A stretch of 64,000 bases of DNA, taken from NCBI GenBank assembly GCA_030841085.1, contig JAVEDP010000020.1, positions 149,037 through 213,036 on the forward strand. The letters run 5' to 3'. The stretch comes from Pyrinomonadaceae bacterium (GTDB lineage Bacteria; Acidobacteriota; Blastocatellia; Pyrinomonadales; Pyrinomonadaceae). The notes below the pieces were generated by a model. That model saw only the letters and a list, made by a program, of their open reading frames with translations. It had not been told where the DNA came from and made no database searches. Positions 52,107 to 60,419 of the stretch are shown in pieces; the stretch's first letter is position 1, and every line of letters begins with the position of its first letter. The position numbers were made by a program, and so were the translations under genes.

Positions 52107-53579
52107 ATGCGAACAACCTCTCTAAAGCAGGACATATCCCACTTACCCGAAAATGAGCAGGCACGATCCCGTTGTGAAGCTGCTTTAGAACTAAAAGACA
52201 AAGGCCACTATGCGGGCGCACAAGAGATCATGCGTCCGCTCTGGAAACGGGTGGGCGAGCGGCCTGATACGACCGGCTTATATTCCTCGGTCGCTGCCGA
52301 AGTCTTATTGTGTGCGGGAATTCTGACGGGTTGGATCGGCAGTAAGAATGAAATAAAAGAAGCTGATAACTATGCCAGGGATTTGATCACTGAGAGTATT
52401 ACGTTCTTTGAATCGGTTGGAGACTTACGCAAGGTTGCGGAAGCGCGAACGGAGATTGCTTATTGTTACTGGCGAGCGGGCGCCTTAGATGAAGCGCGGA
52501 TCATGTTCACCGAGGCTCTACAAAAATTAACCACCGCAGGGAACACACGGGCAAACGCTTTGCTCGGATTGTCAGTCGTCGAATGGTCTGACTCCCGATA
52601 TAACGAATCTCTAAAGATTCTCACTGACAATGCCTCCCTTTTTGAAAGCATTCCTAATCGCACGCTGAGAGGCTTCTATCACAATCAGCGCGCAATGATC
52701 CTTCGTAAGCTAGTAACGCCGGATAACAACACCGAGCAGCTTAATCGAGTGATCGATGAATACGAATCAGCAGATCGCGAATTCAAAAAAGTACGCAACA
52801 CCGTTTTCCGTGCTCACGTCCAGAACAATATTGGCAATGCGTTTCGCGATCTGTCCCGCTTTCGCAAGGCACACGAATACTTGGATCGGGCGCGCCGATT
52901 GACAGTCAGCGTCAGAGATAAAGTGAGAACGGCACAAGTAGATGATAGTCGCGCACAGGCATTTATCGCGGAAGGAAAATATGCGCAAGCCCAAACTGCT
53001 GCTCAACACGCGGTCAGAAGTTTTGACAAAGCCGGTCGGCAATGTTTTTTGGCCGAGGCTCTTATCACTTACGGGATCGCGTTAGCCAGACTCGGAAAGA
53101 CTGTCCAAGCAGAATTCAATTTTCGCAAAGCCATCGAAGTGGCGCATCAAGCCGGCGCACTGAATCGAGCGGGCCTGGCTGCGCTTACCTTGATCGAGGA
53201 AATAAACGATCTGTCACCGGAGATTCTTTTGAGTGCTTATGAGCAGGCCGGGGAATGGCTGTCAACCAGTCAAAGCCAAGACATCTGGCAAAGATTCAAG
53301 GCGGCAGGAAAGAAGTTAGCGATGAAGATGCGCGAAGGCACAATCCAACAGTCGCCGGAAGTTTTATTTAACCAGCCGCGCAACTTCAAACAAGACTTGT
53401 TGGACGTTGAACGTAAGATGATTGCCAAAGCACTGGCAGAAGCAAACGGGAGCGTTACTCACGCCGCTTCATTGTTGGGCATGAGCTATCAGGGACTAGC
53501 CTACATGATCCAATCGCGGCATCCTGATCTTCTGAAAGAACGGACTCCGATTCGCCGCCGCGCACCTAGAGGACGTTAG
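52107..53579 (+). CDS. TPR-domain regulator with C-terminal Fis-type helix-turn-helix
   Basis: A 490-residue cytoplasmic protein. Residues about 50-400 are tandem TPR-like helix pairs, for example ARTEIAYCYWRAGALDEARI, VQNNIGNAFRDLSRFRKAHE and ALITYGIALARLGKTVQAEF. Residues about 432-480 match the Fis-type DNA-binding domain of sigma-54 activators: LLDVERKMIAKALAEANGSV then THAASLLGMSYQGLAYMI. There is no AAA+ domain and no receiver. A TPR sensor joined to a DNA-binding domain resembles peptide-responsive regulators (RRNPP type), but with the domain order reversed. ATG 52107 has no clear ribosome site. Base composition is AT-richer than in the flanking genes. It shares a divergent promoter region with the peptide gene. 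Confidence 0.8.
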   Translation: MRTTSLKQDISHLPENEQARSRCEAALELKDKGHYAGAQEIMRPLWKRVGERPDTTGLYSSVAAEVLLCAGILTGWIGSKNEIKEADNYARDLITESITFFESVGDLRKVAEARTEIAYCYWRAGALDEARIMFTEALQKLTTAGNTRANALLGLSVVEWSDSRYNESLKILTDNASLFESIPNRTLRGFYHNQRAMILRKLVTPDNNTEQLNRVIDEYESADREFKKVRNTVFRAHVQNNIGNAFRDLSRFRKAHEYLDRARRLTVSVRDKVRTAQVDDSRAQAFIAEGKYAQAQTAAQHAVRSFDKAGRQCFLAEALITYGIALARLGKTVQAEFNFRKAIEVAHQAGALNRAGLAALTLIEEINDLSPEILLSAYEQAGEWLSTSQSQDIWQRFKAAGKKLAMKMREGTIQQSPEVLFNQPRNFKQDLLDVERKMIAKALAEANGSVTHAASLLGMSYQGLAYMIQSRHPDLLKERTPIRRRAPRGR

Positions 53580-53692
53580 GCGGTAAGCAGGTCTCGGACA
53601 GTCCAGACGGTCTTTGTGATTCCCGCGTCCATTGCTGGCGTACAACGGATGCCGGAATGGACGCGACAAAAATTGTAGCAAGCGAAATGCGG
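53576..53692 (-). pseudogene. IS1-type transposase C-terminal remnant (copy B)
   Basis: The minus strand, ending at TAA 53578-53576, reads HFACYNFCRVHSGIRCTPAM, then DAGITKTVWTVRDLLTA. It is the same C-terminus as copy A, about 65 percent identical in DNA by eye. Stop codons and loss of frame follow immediately upstream, so only about 37 residues remain. Its stop overlaps the last codons of the TPR regulator. Both copies point the same way and bracket the peptide/regulator pair. Confidence 0.75.
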
Positions 53693-53887
53693 ACATTAAC
53701 GGGTGCACTACCGAAATTGCGCTGATGCTCAATACTCCGAACCCTACCGAATCGTGCTTTTTTTACCCACACACCAACGGAACACTACTGAAATCCAATT
53801 CCTCTATGTTGCCCAACAAGAACTTGACGAAACCCGCCTGACGGTATTCGCGCGCGCTTTTCTTAGGCCACGCCCACCAAACTGAGA

Positions 53888-53893
53888 TATAAT
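53888..53893 (+). promoter_or_regulatory. Consensus -10 box upstream of the response regulator
   Basis: A perfect TATAAT lies 50 bases before the TTG start. No good -35 is found at 16-18 bases, so an activator may be needed. The rest of the gap 53693-53942 shows no gene. Confidence 0.45.
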
Positions 53894-53942
53894 TCCGGTC
53901 GTTCCATAAGCCACCTAAATACACCCGACAGGATCAAGAAAC

Positions 53943-54671
53943 TTGGCACAGCCATCACAGGTAGAGAGCAAGTTCAGTGGAAAACGCTTGTTGATAGTCG
54001 ATGACGATGCAGACATGCGTCTTCTGCTGGCGGAATATTTTCGCCGCCTCGGTTTCCAAGTCGATGAGCGCGACAGCGGCAACGCGGCGCTGCAGCCGGC
54101 TACGACGGGCAAATTCGATTGTTTTATTTTCGATGTTTCCATGCCTGGGATGTCTGGCTTTGATCTTCTAAAGCGCGCACGCGAGCGTGGCGTGCAAACA
54201 CCGGCGTTGTTTTTGACCGCACACGATGAGTTGGATTACAAGGTCGCAGGGTTCGAAGCCGGCGGCGACGATTATCTCGGCAAGCCTTTTAGTCCGCGCG
54301 AACTTGAGTACCGCGTCGAGGCCTTGTTAAAGCGTTCGACATCCGTGGCCGCCAGCACCGACGACGAACGCGTTGCGGTTGGCGATTTGGTAATTGATAA
54401 GCGCCGTCACGAAGTTATTCGCGAGGGTACGCGTATCGACCTGACGCCGCTCGAGTTCCAGATTTTGGAGTTGCTTGCTTCTGAGCCCGGCCGCGCCTGG
54501 TCGCGCAATGCGTTACTTGATCGCGTTTGGAGCACCGAGTACGAAGGCTATCAGCGAAACATCGATCCGCACATAAATCGGTTGCGTAAGAAACTTGAAA
54601 CTGATCCCAAAAATCCGCGCTACGTGCTCACCGTTCGCGGCGTTGGTTATAAGTTAAATGAAGCTCCGTAA
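53943..54671 (+). CDS. OmpR-type response regulator
   Basis: A 242-residue two-component regulator. The receiver has the acidic pair D20/D21 (LLIVDDDADM), the phosphoacceptor D64 in FIFDVSMPGMSG, and K114 in YLGKPFSP. A winged-helix DNA-binding domain follows at about 150-240 (IDLTPLEFQILELLASEPG, VRGVGYKL). The TTG start at 53943 has AGGA about 8 bases upstream. It overlaps the next gene by 14 bases. A histidine kinase lies 2.5 kb downstream on the same strand and may be its partner. Confidence 0.93.
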   Translation: MAQPSQVESKFSGKRLLIVDDDADMRLLLAEYFRRLGFQVDERDSGNAALQPATTGKFDCFIFDVSMPGMSGFDLLKRARERGVQTPALFLTAHDELDYKVAGFEAGGDDYLGKPFSPRELEYRVEALLKRSTSVAASTDDERVAVGDLVIDKRRHEVIREGTRIDLTPLEFQILELLASEPGRAWSRNALLDRVWSTEYEGYQRNIDPHINRLRKKLETDPKNPRYVLTVRGVGYKLNEAP

Positions 54672-55152
54672 TTCATCGGCAGTTAAGGACCACCCGCCTT
54701 CACACTTGGACCATGGCCGCTCAAGACTGTCCCTAAATTCCTTAACGAGATTCTTCAAAGTTCAACTACTAAGGCTGGTGCTGGTTTTGTCGTTGATGCT
54801 CGCGGGTTCTATGTTAGCTGTGGGCCAGCAAGCCGGCGCACGGTTGATTTCGTTTCCAGTATCTATTCAATGGACCAGGCAAAAAGGCGTCACTAAGTAC
54901 CGTCTTCAAATCGCAAGCGATGAAACGTTTCGTAACATATTCTTTGATCGTCGCGTGCAGGGCGAGCGCTTCACGGCGACTGGTCTGCCGCCCGGCTATT
55001 ATTACTGGCGCACGGCGCCCGCCGATTCTTCAACCGGCCGATATTCAACCCCGATGCGGTTTTTTGTTTCCGGCGGAGCGGCAATATTGCCGGCGCTCCC
55101 CGACAAAACTGGTCGCCGCTCGCGCGTTCGTACCGTCACCAACAGTCATTAA
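54658..55152 (+). CDS. Exported protein with a fibronectin type III-like domain
   Basis: A 164-residue protein whose ATG lies inside the response-regulator gene (14-base overlap). A signal or anchor helix (about 37-55, LLRLVLVLSLMLAGSMLAVG) is preceded by a long basic n-region. The mature part has the beta pattern PVSIQWTRQKGVTKYRLQIA ... FTATGLPPGYYYWRTAPADS, typical of a single fibronectin type III-like domain. Probably periplasmic; function unknown. It is likely co-regulated with the envelope genes that follow. Confidence 0.72.
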   Translation: MKLRNSSAVKDHPPSHLDHGRSRLSLNSLTRFFKVQLLRLVLVLSLMLAGSMLAVGQQAGARLISFPVSIQWTRQKGVTKYRLQIASDETFRNIFFDRRVQGERFTATGLPPGYYYWRTAPADSSTGRYSTPMRFFVSGGAAILPALPDKTGRRSRVRTVTNSH

Positions 55153-55163
55153 AGGAATTTAAA

Positions 55164-55331
55164 ATGTGGGCAGTTAGCGCAATACTTTTCATCGTCTGGG
55201 TGGTCTTTAAGTTCCTCTTGCACAAAAGCGGGTTTGTCCACATCTGGTTGCTTGGCGCGATTTCGGTTTTTGTTGTGCAACTCATTACCTATCGCAAGAC
55301 CCGGTATCAGCGGCTTTCCTCCGGAAGTTAG
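55164..55331 (+). CDS. Small two-helix membrane protein, DUF5670/lmo0937-like
   Basis: A 55-residue protein from ATG 55164 with AAAGGAATT upstream. It has two hydrophobic helices (WAVSAILFIVWVVFKFLL and HIWLLGAISVFVVQLITY) and a basic tail. The pattern resembles the lmo0937/DUF5670 family of small membrane proteins (helix, Phe/His turn, helix, basic end). Function is unknown. It sits between two exported envelope proteins in one series. Confidence 0.65.
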   Translation: MWAVSAILFIVWVVFKFLLHKSGFVHIWLLGAISVFVVQLITYRKTRYQRLSSGS

Positions 55332-55450
55332 GCTTGACCCTTTTCCTGCCCGTCGGCAACAATGATCAGGCTTGGAGCATCAACAGAAACAGCGGTTTTT
55401 CCTTCGCTGATTGGCAGATTGTCGGCAATAAACGCCCGAGGATGATCATT

Positions 55451-57025
55451 ATGACTTGTTATAAACGCCTACTGCTCGCTCTATTTGTTTCTCTGGTATG
55501 CGTCGCGATGGGTTGCACGGCAACTCTTGCGCAAAGCGACCAGGCGCGCCGGACCGTGGCCGTCACCTATCCGCTGGATGAAAGTGTGACGGTGAAATTT
55601 CGCGGCACCACGCTGTTACCAAGACTAAAAGGAGAGGCGAAAGTAAAGCGAGTCGGGCGCCGCGGAACGCGCGTTGAGTTGTCGATTGATAATTTGCCGC
55701 GTGCCAATGAGCTAGGCGGTATTTACACGACTTTTATTTTGTGGGCCATCTCGCCTGATGGGCACGTTGATAATCTCGGTGAGATCAAACGAGGCGGCAG
55801 CCCGTATATCGCTTCGAAACTCGACGTGACTACGCCGTTGCAAACCTTCGCGTTAGTCATAACCGCTGAGCCGCACTTCTTGATGAAAGTTCCCAGCCGC
55901 ATGGTCGTGCTGGAAAATATTCCACCGCAGCGACCAGGCAATAGCCAGGCTGAAACTGTCACCGTTCAATACATTGGTAATTCGAGCGACTATTTTAGAG
56001 ATACGCGCGTGCCGGAAATTGCTTCGTCGGACTATCGCGATATTCCAGTCTCGCTCCTGGGCGCGCGACAGGCTGTGAACCTCGCGCGCTTCGCCGGCGC
56101 ACAGCAGGACGCTACGCAGGAACTTGAACAAGCCGAAGCAGACCTGCTGGCGGCTGAAAAAGCACTGCGGTTTAGTCAACCTACAGCTGAGGTCGATGTG
56201 CTCGCGCGCAAGGCGACCTCTTCTGGCGCCAGGGCTGAGGAGATGGCATTAACGCGGCGCGCCGCTCGCCTGCGCCGCGAAGACATTCAGCGTCGTGACG
56301 AGGCGCTCCGCTCCGCTGAGCAAACTGCGCAAACCGCGCAACAGGAAATTGAACAGCTTCGCGGCGCATTGGACCGCGAGCAACGCGCGCGTGAGTTGGC
56401 AGAACGCGACGCTTCAACGGCCAACGAACAGTTGCGTGAGCAACGAATCGAAGTAGCGCGGCTGCGCGATGAATTGCAGACCGTGCGCTCTGAAGGCGAA
56501 GCGGCAAAAGTGAATCTGGCCCGCCTGGAAGGCGAGCGGCACGCGGAACAAACGCGCGTGGAAGGCGAACAGCTTGACCAACAAAGGCGCGCAGCCGAAG
56601 CAGCCTTGAAGAGTAGTTTGGCGAAGTTTGGTACGGTAAAAGAAACTGCGAAGGGCTTCCAACTCTTGTTGCCGGAATCCATCTGGAGTGGGCCACGCGC
56701 GACGACCTTGGTTTCGGCGGCAGCGGCCAAGCTTGAACCGCTGGCTGCGTTGCTGGCAAGCAATCCTGACTACCAAGTGGTGATCGAAACATATACAGAC
56801 GGCAAGGGCGACGAGGTTACCTTGCAACAGTTGACGCAGGATCGCGCGCGCGAATTATCTGATCGCTTTCAGGCAGCCGGCGTGGAAGCCGCCCGGCTGC
56901 AAGCCAACGGCATGGGCGCAGCGAACCCCGTGGCCAGTAACGCGACAGTCGCTGGCAGGGCCCGCAATCGCCGCACGGAAATCACATTCATGCCAGTAGC
57001 TGCGCGCAGCGCATCGAACCAGTAG
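55451..57025 (+). CDS. OmpA-family outer-membrane or periplasmic protein with coiled coil
   Basis: A 524-residue exported protein. The start ATG 55451 has GAGG 8 bases upstream; ATG 55442 and TTG 55334 are longer alternatives. The signal ends in VAMGCTA (a possible lipobox Cys near 20) or ATLAQ. A beta domain (about 30-195) precedes a long Ala/Glu/Arg/Gln-rich coiled coil (about 215-390). A C-terminal OmpA-like peptidoglycan-binding domain follows, with NPDYQVVIETYTDGKGDEV and LTQDRARELSDRFQAAGVEA and ending in RNRRTEITF. It probably bridges outer membrane and peptidoglycan. Confidence 0.85.
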   Translation: MTCYKRLLLALFVSLVCVAMGCTATLAQSDQARRTVAVTYPLDESVTVKFRGTTLLPRLKGEAKVKRVGRRGTRVELSIDNLPRANELGGIYTTFILWAISPDGHVDNLGEIKRGGSPYIASKLDVTTPLQTFALVITAEPHFLMKVPSRMVVLENIPPQRPGNSQAETVTVQYIGNSSDYFRDTRVPEIASSDYRDIPVSLLGARQAVNLARFAGAQQDATQELEQAEADLLAAEKALRFSQPTAEVDVLARKATSSGARAEEMALTRRAARLRREDIQRRDEALRSAEQTAQTAQQEIEQLRGALDREQRARELAERDASTANEQLREQRIEVARLRDELQTVRSEGEAAKVNLARLEGERHAEQTRVEGEQLDQQRRAAEAALKSSLAKFGTVKETAKGFQLLLPESIWSGPRATTLVSAAAAKLEPLAALLASNPDYQVVIETYTDGKGDEVTLQQLTQDRARELSDRFQAAGVEAARLQANGMGAANPVASNATVAGRARNRRTEITFMPVAARSASNQ

Positions 57026-57181
57026 GGATTCAGCAGGAACTGTCGGCAGTCGGCAGGAGCTGTCGGCAGTCGGCAGCAGCAGTCGGCAGTTATCAAATGC
57101 GGGTGCTTGGTGGCGACATGTTTTTTGTTGCCTAATGCTGAATCTTGCTGCCTACTGCTCCTGCCGACTGCCTACTGATCC
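57026..57181. repeat. GTCGGCAGTCGGCAG tandem words with inverted complement
   Basis: Left words CTGTCGGCAGTCGGCAGGAG (57040-57080) pair with the right arm TGCTCCTGCCGACTGCCTAC (about 57155-57174). The kinase start ATG 57182 follows immediately. Confidence 0.7.
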
Positions 57182-59272
57182 ATGTCCCCACTCGAAGTCC
57201 TACAACTTGTCGGTTACTCAATTGGCGCGGTGTTGCCCGTCTGGCTGGGCATTCAACTCTTTTCGCGCCGCCGCAAGCTGACCACAGTTGAACGACTGCT
57301 GTTTTTGCTGGCGCTGACGATGGGCGGCTGGCATGGCAGTAACCTGATCATCACGCTGCATGGGCTCTTTGGTTTCAGCTACGATAAATGGACCACCCTG
57401 CTGCGCGCCGCTGACACTGTTTCGGTAGTCAGCATCACCTTTGCTTATTCTTTTCTGCTTCACGTTCATCTCTATCTATGGGCCGCCGCCTCTAACCGTC
57501 CCTTAAAGCTGAGCGAGAAAGCCCGCGTTTATCTCTCCTACCTGCCCAATATTTTCCTGGCCGTTGCGCTTTACAAGATTTGGTTTCGGCCTTACGCGCC
57601 GATGATGAGCCGGCTGCATTTTCTGGTTTTGCCGATGGCAGTCTGGATCACTTACGTGCTGGGCGTGATAGCCATCACCGAAGTGCTGATCGCCAGGAAG
57701 ACGCAGAATCAAAGCGAGCAACGGATCATGCGCACGCTGGCCGGATCGTTTGTCGTGATCGGAATCGTGATTCTTGCGGCACTCGCTTTCGGTCTGGGCG
57801 AGGGAACTGAGGCGGGTCTTTACTTGAAGACAGTTGCGAACCTTGGCTCATTGCTGCCTTCGCTGCTGCTTGCGTATTACATCTATCGTTATCGCTATCT
57901 CGAGCTCATCATTGAAGAGAGTTTGATCGTCGCCTCGTTTGCCGCCGTCGTTCTCATCATCTACATCTACGGAATTAAGACGATTGGCGATTGGATGACG
58001 GTGCGTTATGGCATTCGGCCGGGCGTCATCGAAGCGTTACTGATCCTGGGGCTGGCACTGGCGGCCGCGCCCTTGCGCCGCTGGCTGGAGAAACGATTTC
58101 ACAAACTGTTCGAACGCGAAGCAGCGCTCTATCGCCAGATTGTTTCGCGAATTGGCTCGCAAGCCGGGCATTACAAACAGTTGCCGCAGTTGCTTGATTT
58201 TGTTCAGCAACAAACGACCCAGGCACTCGGCCTGCGACGCACGCGCATTGTTTTGCGAGAACGTTTCATCTCGGGCGAGCCCGTACTCGCCGCCAACAAT
58301 GATGCCGCCGCTTTTAGCGAAAGCGTGCTGGAGAATGTGATCGAGCTTGCGCAGGCAAGCAGTTGGCGGCCCGTCGAAAATCATCCTGCGCTCGCGAGTC
58401 ACGGATTCGGGCTGGCCTACACATTGCGCCGCGACGAGCGAGTGTCGGGAGTCCTTTTGATTGATGCCGCTGCGGCCACACTCAACGAAGACACGCGCTC
58501 GGTTCTTGAAGTACTCGCCGGGCAGGTTGCGATCGCGGTCGAAGACTGCCGCCTGGTTGAAGAAAACGTAACGTTGGAACGAAAACTCGCCGAGCGCGAA
58601 CGCCTGGCAGCGCTGGGACAAATGGCGGCCACGGTCGCGCACGAAATCAAGAATCCGTTGTCAGCAATAAAGTCGATCGCGCAGGTGATGGGTGAAGACG
58701 AGAACATGAGCCGTGAGTATGCGCGCGATTTGAGTCTGATTGTCGGTGAAACGGATCGGCTGGGCCAGAGCGTCACGCAACTGCTGAGTTTCGCGCGCAG
58801 CAAAGCACCGGCTGAGTTGCCGCAACTCGCCAGTCAACTCGTTGAATCTGTCGCTAGATTGTTTCAGGCAACCGCCGATGGACGCGGGGTTAAGTTGACG
58901 ACGAAATTTGGTAACGACCTCGAGCTGAGCGGCGACGTCGTTTCATCGGTGCGTGTGGCGCTCTCGAACTTGCTGTTGAACTCGCTGCAGGCAACCGGCA
59001 ACGATGGTGAGATCACGATCGCTCAGAACATTGAAAACGACACGCTCGTTATCACCGTTCAGGACACTGGCCCAGGCATTTCTGAAGAATTGCGAAAGCG
59101 CGTGTGGGAACCTTTTTTTACCACCAAGCAAAGAGGTACCGGCCTGGGCCTGGCCATTGTGCGCAAGCGCATGGAAGAAGCAGGCGGAACGGCGCAACTC
59201 ATTGCGCAACCGAATGGCCGAGGTGCGCAGTTTGAATTGCGCGTAGCTTTAAATGCCGAACAGAAAAAGTGA
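57182..59272 (+). CDS. Membrane histidine kinase with 7TM, GAF and HATPase domains
   Basis: A 696-residue sensor kinase. The N-terminal 300 residues hold about eight helices of the 7TM/MASE class. A GAF-like region follows (about 310-455). The HisKA box is LGQMAATVAHEIKNPLSAIK, where the His accepts the phosphate (about 490). The catalytic domain has the N-box NLLLNSLQATGND, DTGPGI and GTGLGLAIVRKRMEEAGG. It probably pairs with the OmpR-type regulator upstream. The start is ATG 57182, immediately behind a repeat. The stretch 59273-59554 downstream contains no gene or repeat that I can support. Confidence 0.92.
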   Translation: MSPLEVLQLVGYSIGAVLPVWLGIQLFSRRRKLTTVERLLFLLALTMGGWHGSNLIITLHGLFGFSYDKWTTLLRAADTVSVVSITFAYSFLLHVHLYLWAAASNRPLKLSEKARVYLSYLPNIFLAVALYKIWFRPYAPMMSRLHFLVLPMAVWITYVLGVIAITEVLIARKTQNQSEQRIMRTLAGSFVVIGIVILAALAFGLGEGTEAGLYLKTVANLGSLLPSLLLAYYIYRYRYLELIIEESLIVASFAAVVLIIYIYGIKTIGDWMTVRYGIRPGVIEALLILGLALAAAPLRRWLEKRFHKLFEREAALYRQIVSRIGSQAGHYKQLPQLLDFVQQQTTQALGLRRTRIVLRERFISGEPVLAANNDAAAFSESVLENVIELAQASSWRPVENHPALASHGFGLAYTLRRDERVSGVLLIDAAAATLNEDTRSVLEVLAGQVAIAVEDCRLVEENVTLERKLAERERLAALGQMAATVAHEIKNPLSAIKSIAQVMGEDENMSREYARDLSLIVGETDRLGQSVTQLLSFARSKAPAELPQLASQLVESVARLFQATADGRGVKLTTKFGNDLELSGDVVSSVRVALSNLLLNSLQATGNDGEITIAQNIENDTLVITVQDTGPGISEELRKRVWEPFFTTKQRGTGLGLAIVRKRMEEAGGTAQLIAQPNGRGAQFELRVALNAEQKK

Positions 59273-59554
59273 TCGAGCCGCAGAGCTGGTTGATCGTAGT
59301 TGCATGAAGTCAGAGCTTCCTCAGCGGTAGCGGGTGGGTCGTTCGTGGCATTCAACGGCCTAAGTTGAGTTAGACCTCATCGCTAAGTTGGAACTTCTCA
59401 TCCTCGCGCGCGTGTTAGCAAGCGATTGCCGGCCCATCGCAATTAAGGAGTGTGAGCCCACGCAAGGCTACAAGCCCTACGAGCCAAGCTGTAGAACAAC
59501 TGTCGCCCCTCTCCTCGTTTTAGAGTCACAAACAACCTTGAAGGAGATAGGTCT

Positions 59555-60235
59555 ATGAATGTGTCCAAAACAACTACACGAATTCTGTTCGTAACGCTTT
59601 TGCTGGTGCTCATCAGCGGCGGACAAGTGCTGGCCCAGACTTCAGCAACTGCGCAGCAATCCAGTCAGGCCGACAAAAAGGACGAGGAAACAAATCTCGA
59701 CACGCAACTTTATGTACTGGTCGCCACTAACCAGGAGAATGATGACGCTAAAATGCCGGCGCCGCTGGACTCAGTGATCAGACAACTGCGCGCGTCCTTG
59801 CCGTTTAAGAACTATCGACTCAACGCTACGTTCATCAATCGCGTGAGGAATGGGGGACGTTTCAGCCTGCTTTGGGTAGTTGGGCCAATGACGGCATCTG
59901 GGGCTGCGGCCAGCGGCACACTCACTCCAAGTTTCAACGAATTTCGCGTGAACGGCGTCAAACTGATACAGAATGCCGCCGGACAGCAGTTGGTGCGGAT
60001 CGACGGCTTTGTGTTCGGAGCGCGCCTCCCAGTTCAGACTGGTATGGCTGCGGCGTACAATCCGTCGGCCTCGCCAATAATTAACGCCGGCCCAATGATT
60101 AACTACGAAAGTACCGGACTGAACACCGAATTCAGCATGCGGGAAGGCGAGGCCGTGATAGTCGGCACCCTGAATGTTACTTCATCCGGCGACGCCATCA
60201 TTTTGGTAATGTCAGCTCGACGAACCATGAAATAG
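59555..60235 (+). CDS. Exported protein of unknown function
   Basis: A 226-residue protein with a clear ribosome site (GAAGGAGATAGG) before ATG 59555. A signal peptide (about 1-27) is followed by a low-complexity polar stretch. A domain then begins LDTQLYVLVATNQEN and contains LDSVIRQLRASLPFKNYRLN at about 75. The alpha/beta pattern loosely resembles short N-domains of secretin or pilus-assembly proteins, but I cannot assign a family. The C-terminal half is beta-rich. It is followed by a terminator and a convergent surface-protein gene. Confidence 0.65.
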   Translation: MNVSKTTTRILFVTLLLVLISGGQVLAQTSATAQQSSQADKKDEETNLDTQLYVLVATNQENDDAKMPAPLDSVIRQLRASLPFKNYRLNATFINRVRNGGRFSLLWVVGPMTASGAAASGTLTPSFNEFRVNGVKLIQNAAGQQLVRIDGFVFGARLPVQTGMAAAYNPSASPIINAGPMINYESTGLNTEFSMREGEAVIVGTLNVTSSGDAIILVMSARRTMK

Positions 60236-60353
60236 CAAACGTATACGTCTGTAGTTTGCCTACGATCAGGAAAGGGAAGGGGCAACAAACGGAAAGCACC
60301 CGCAACCGTTCTACGCTGCAACGTCGTTTTAGAACGATGAGTAAAGAAAAAAG

Positions 60354-60387
60354 TAGGGCGTCATTTAACATGACGCCCTAAAGTTTT
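60354..60387. terminator. Bidirectional terminator between convergent genes
   Basis: TAGGGCGTCAT (60354-60364) pairs with ATGACGCCCTA (60370-60380), an 11-bp stem with a 5-base loop. T-tracts follow on both strands (AAAGTTTTT on plus, CTTTTTTC on minus). Confidence 0.88.
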
Positions 60388-60419
60388 TAGCGATTGGTGG
60401 GTCGAACTCGGCGAAAATT

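Noticed and set aside
51398..53692. Intact composite transposon
   Set aside because: Both transposase copies are short C-terminal fragments and no terminal inverted repeats or target duplications could be seen.
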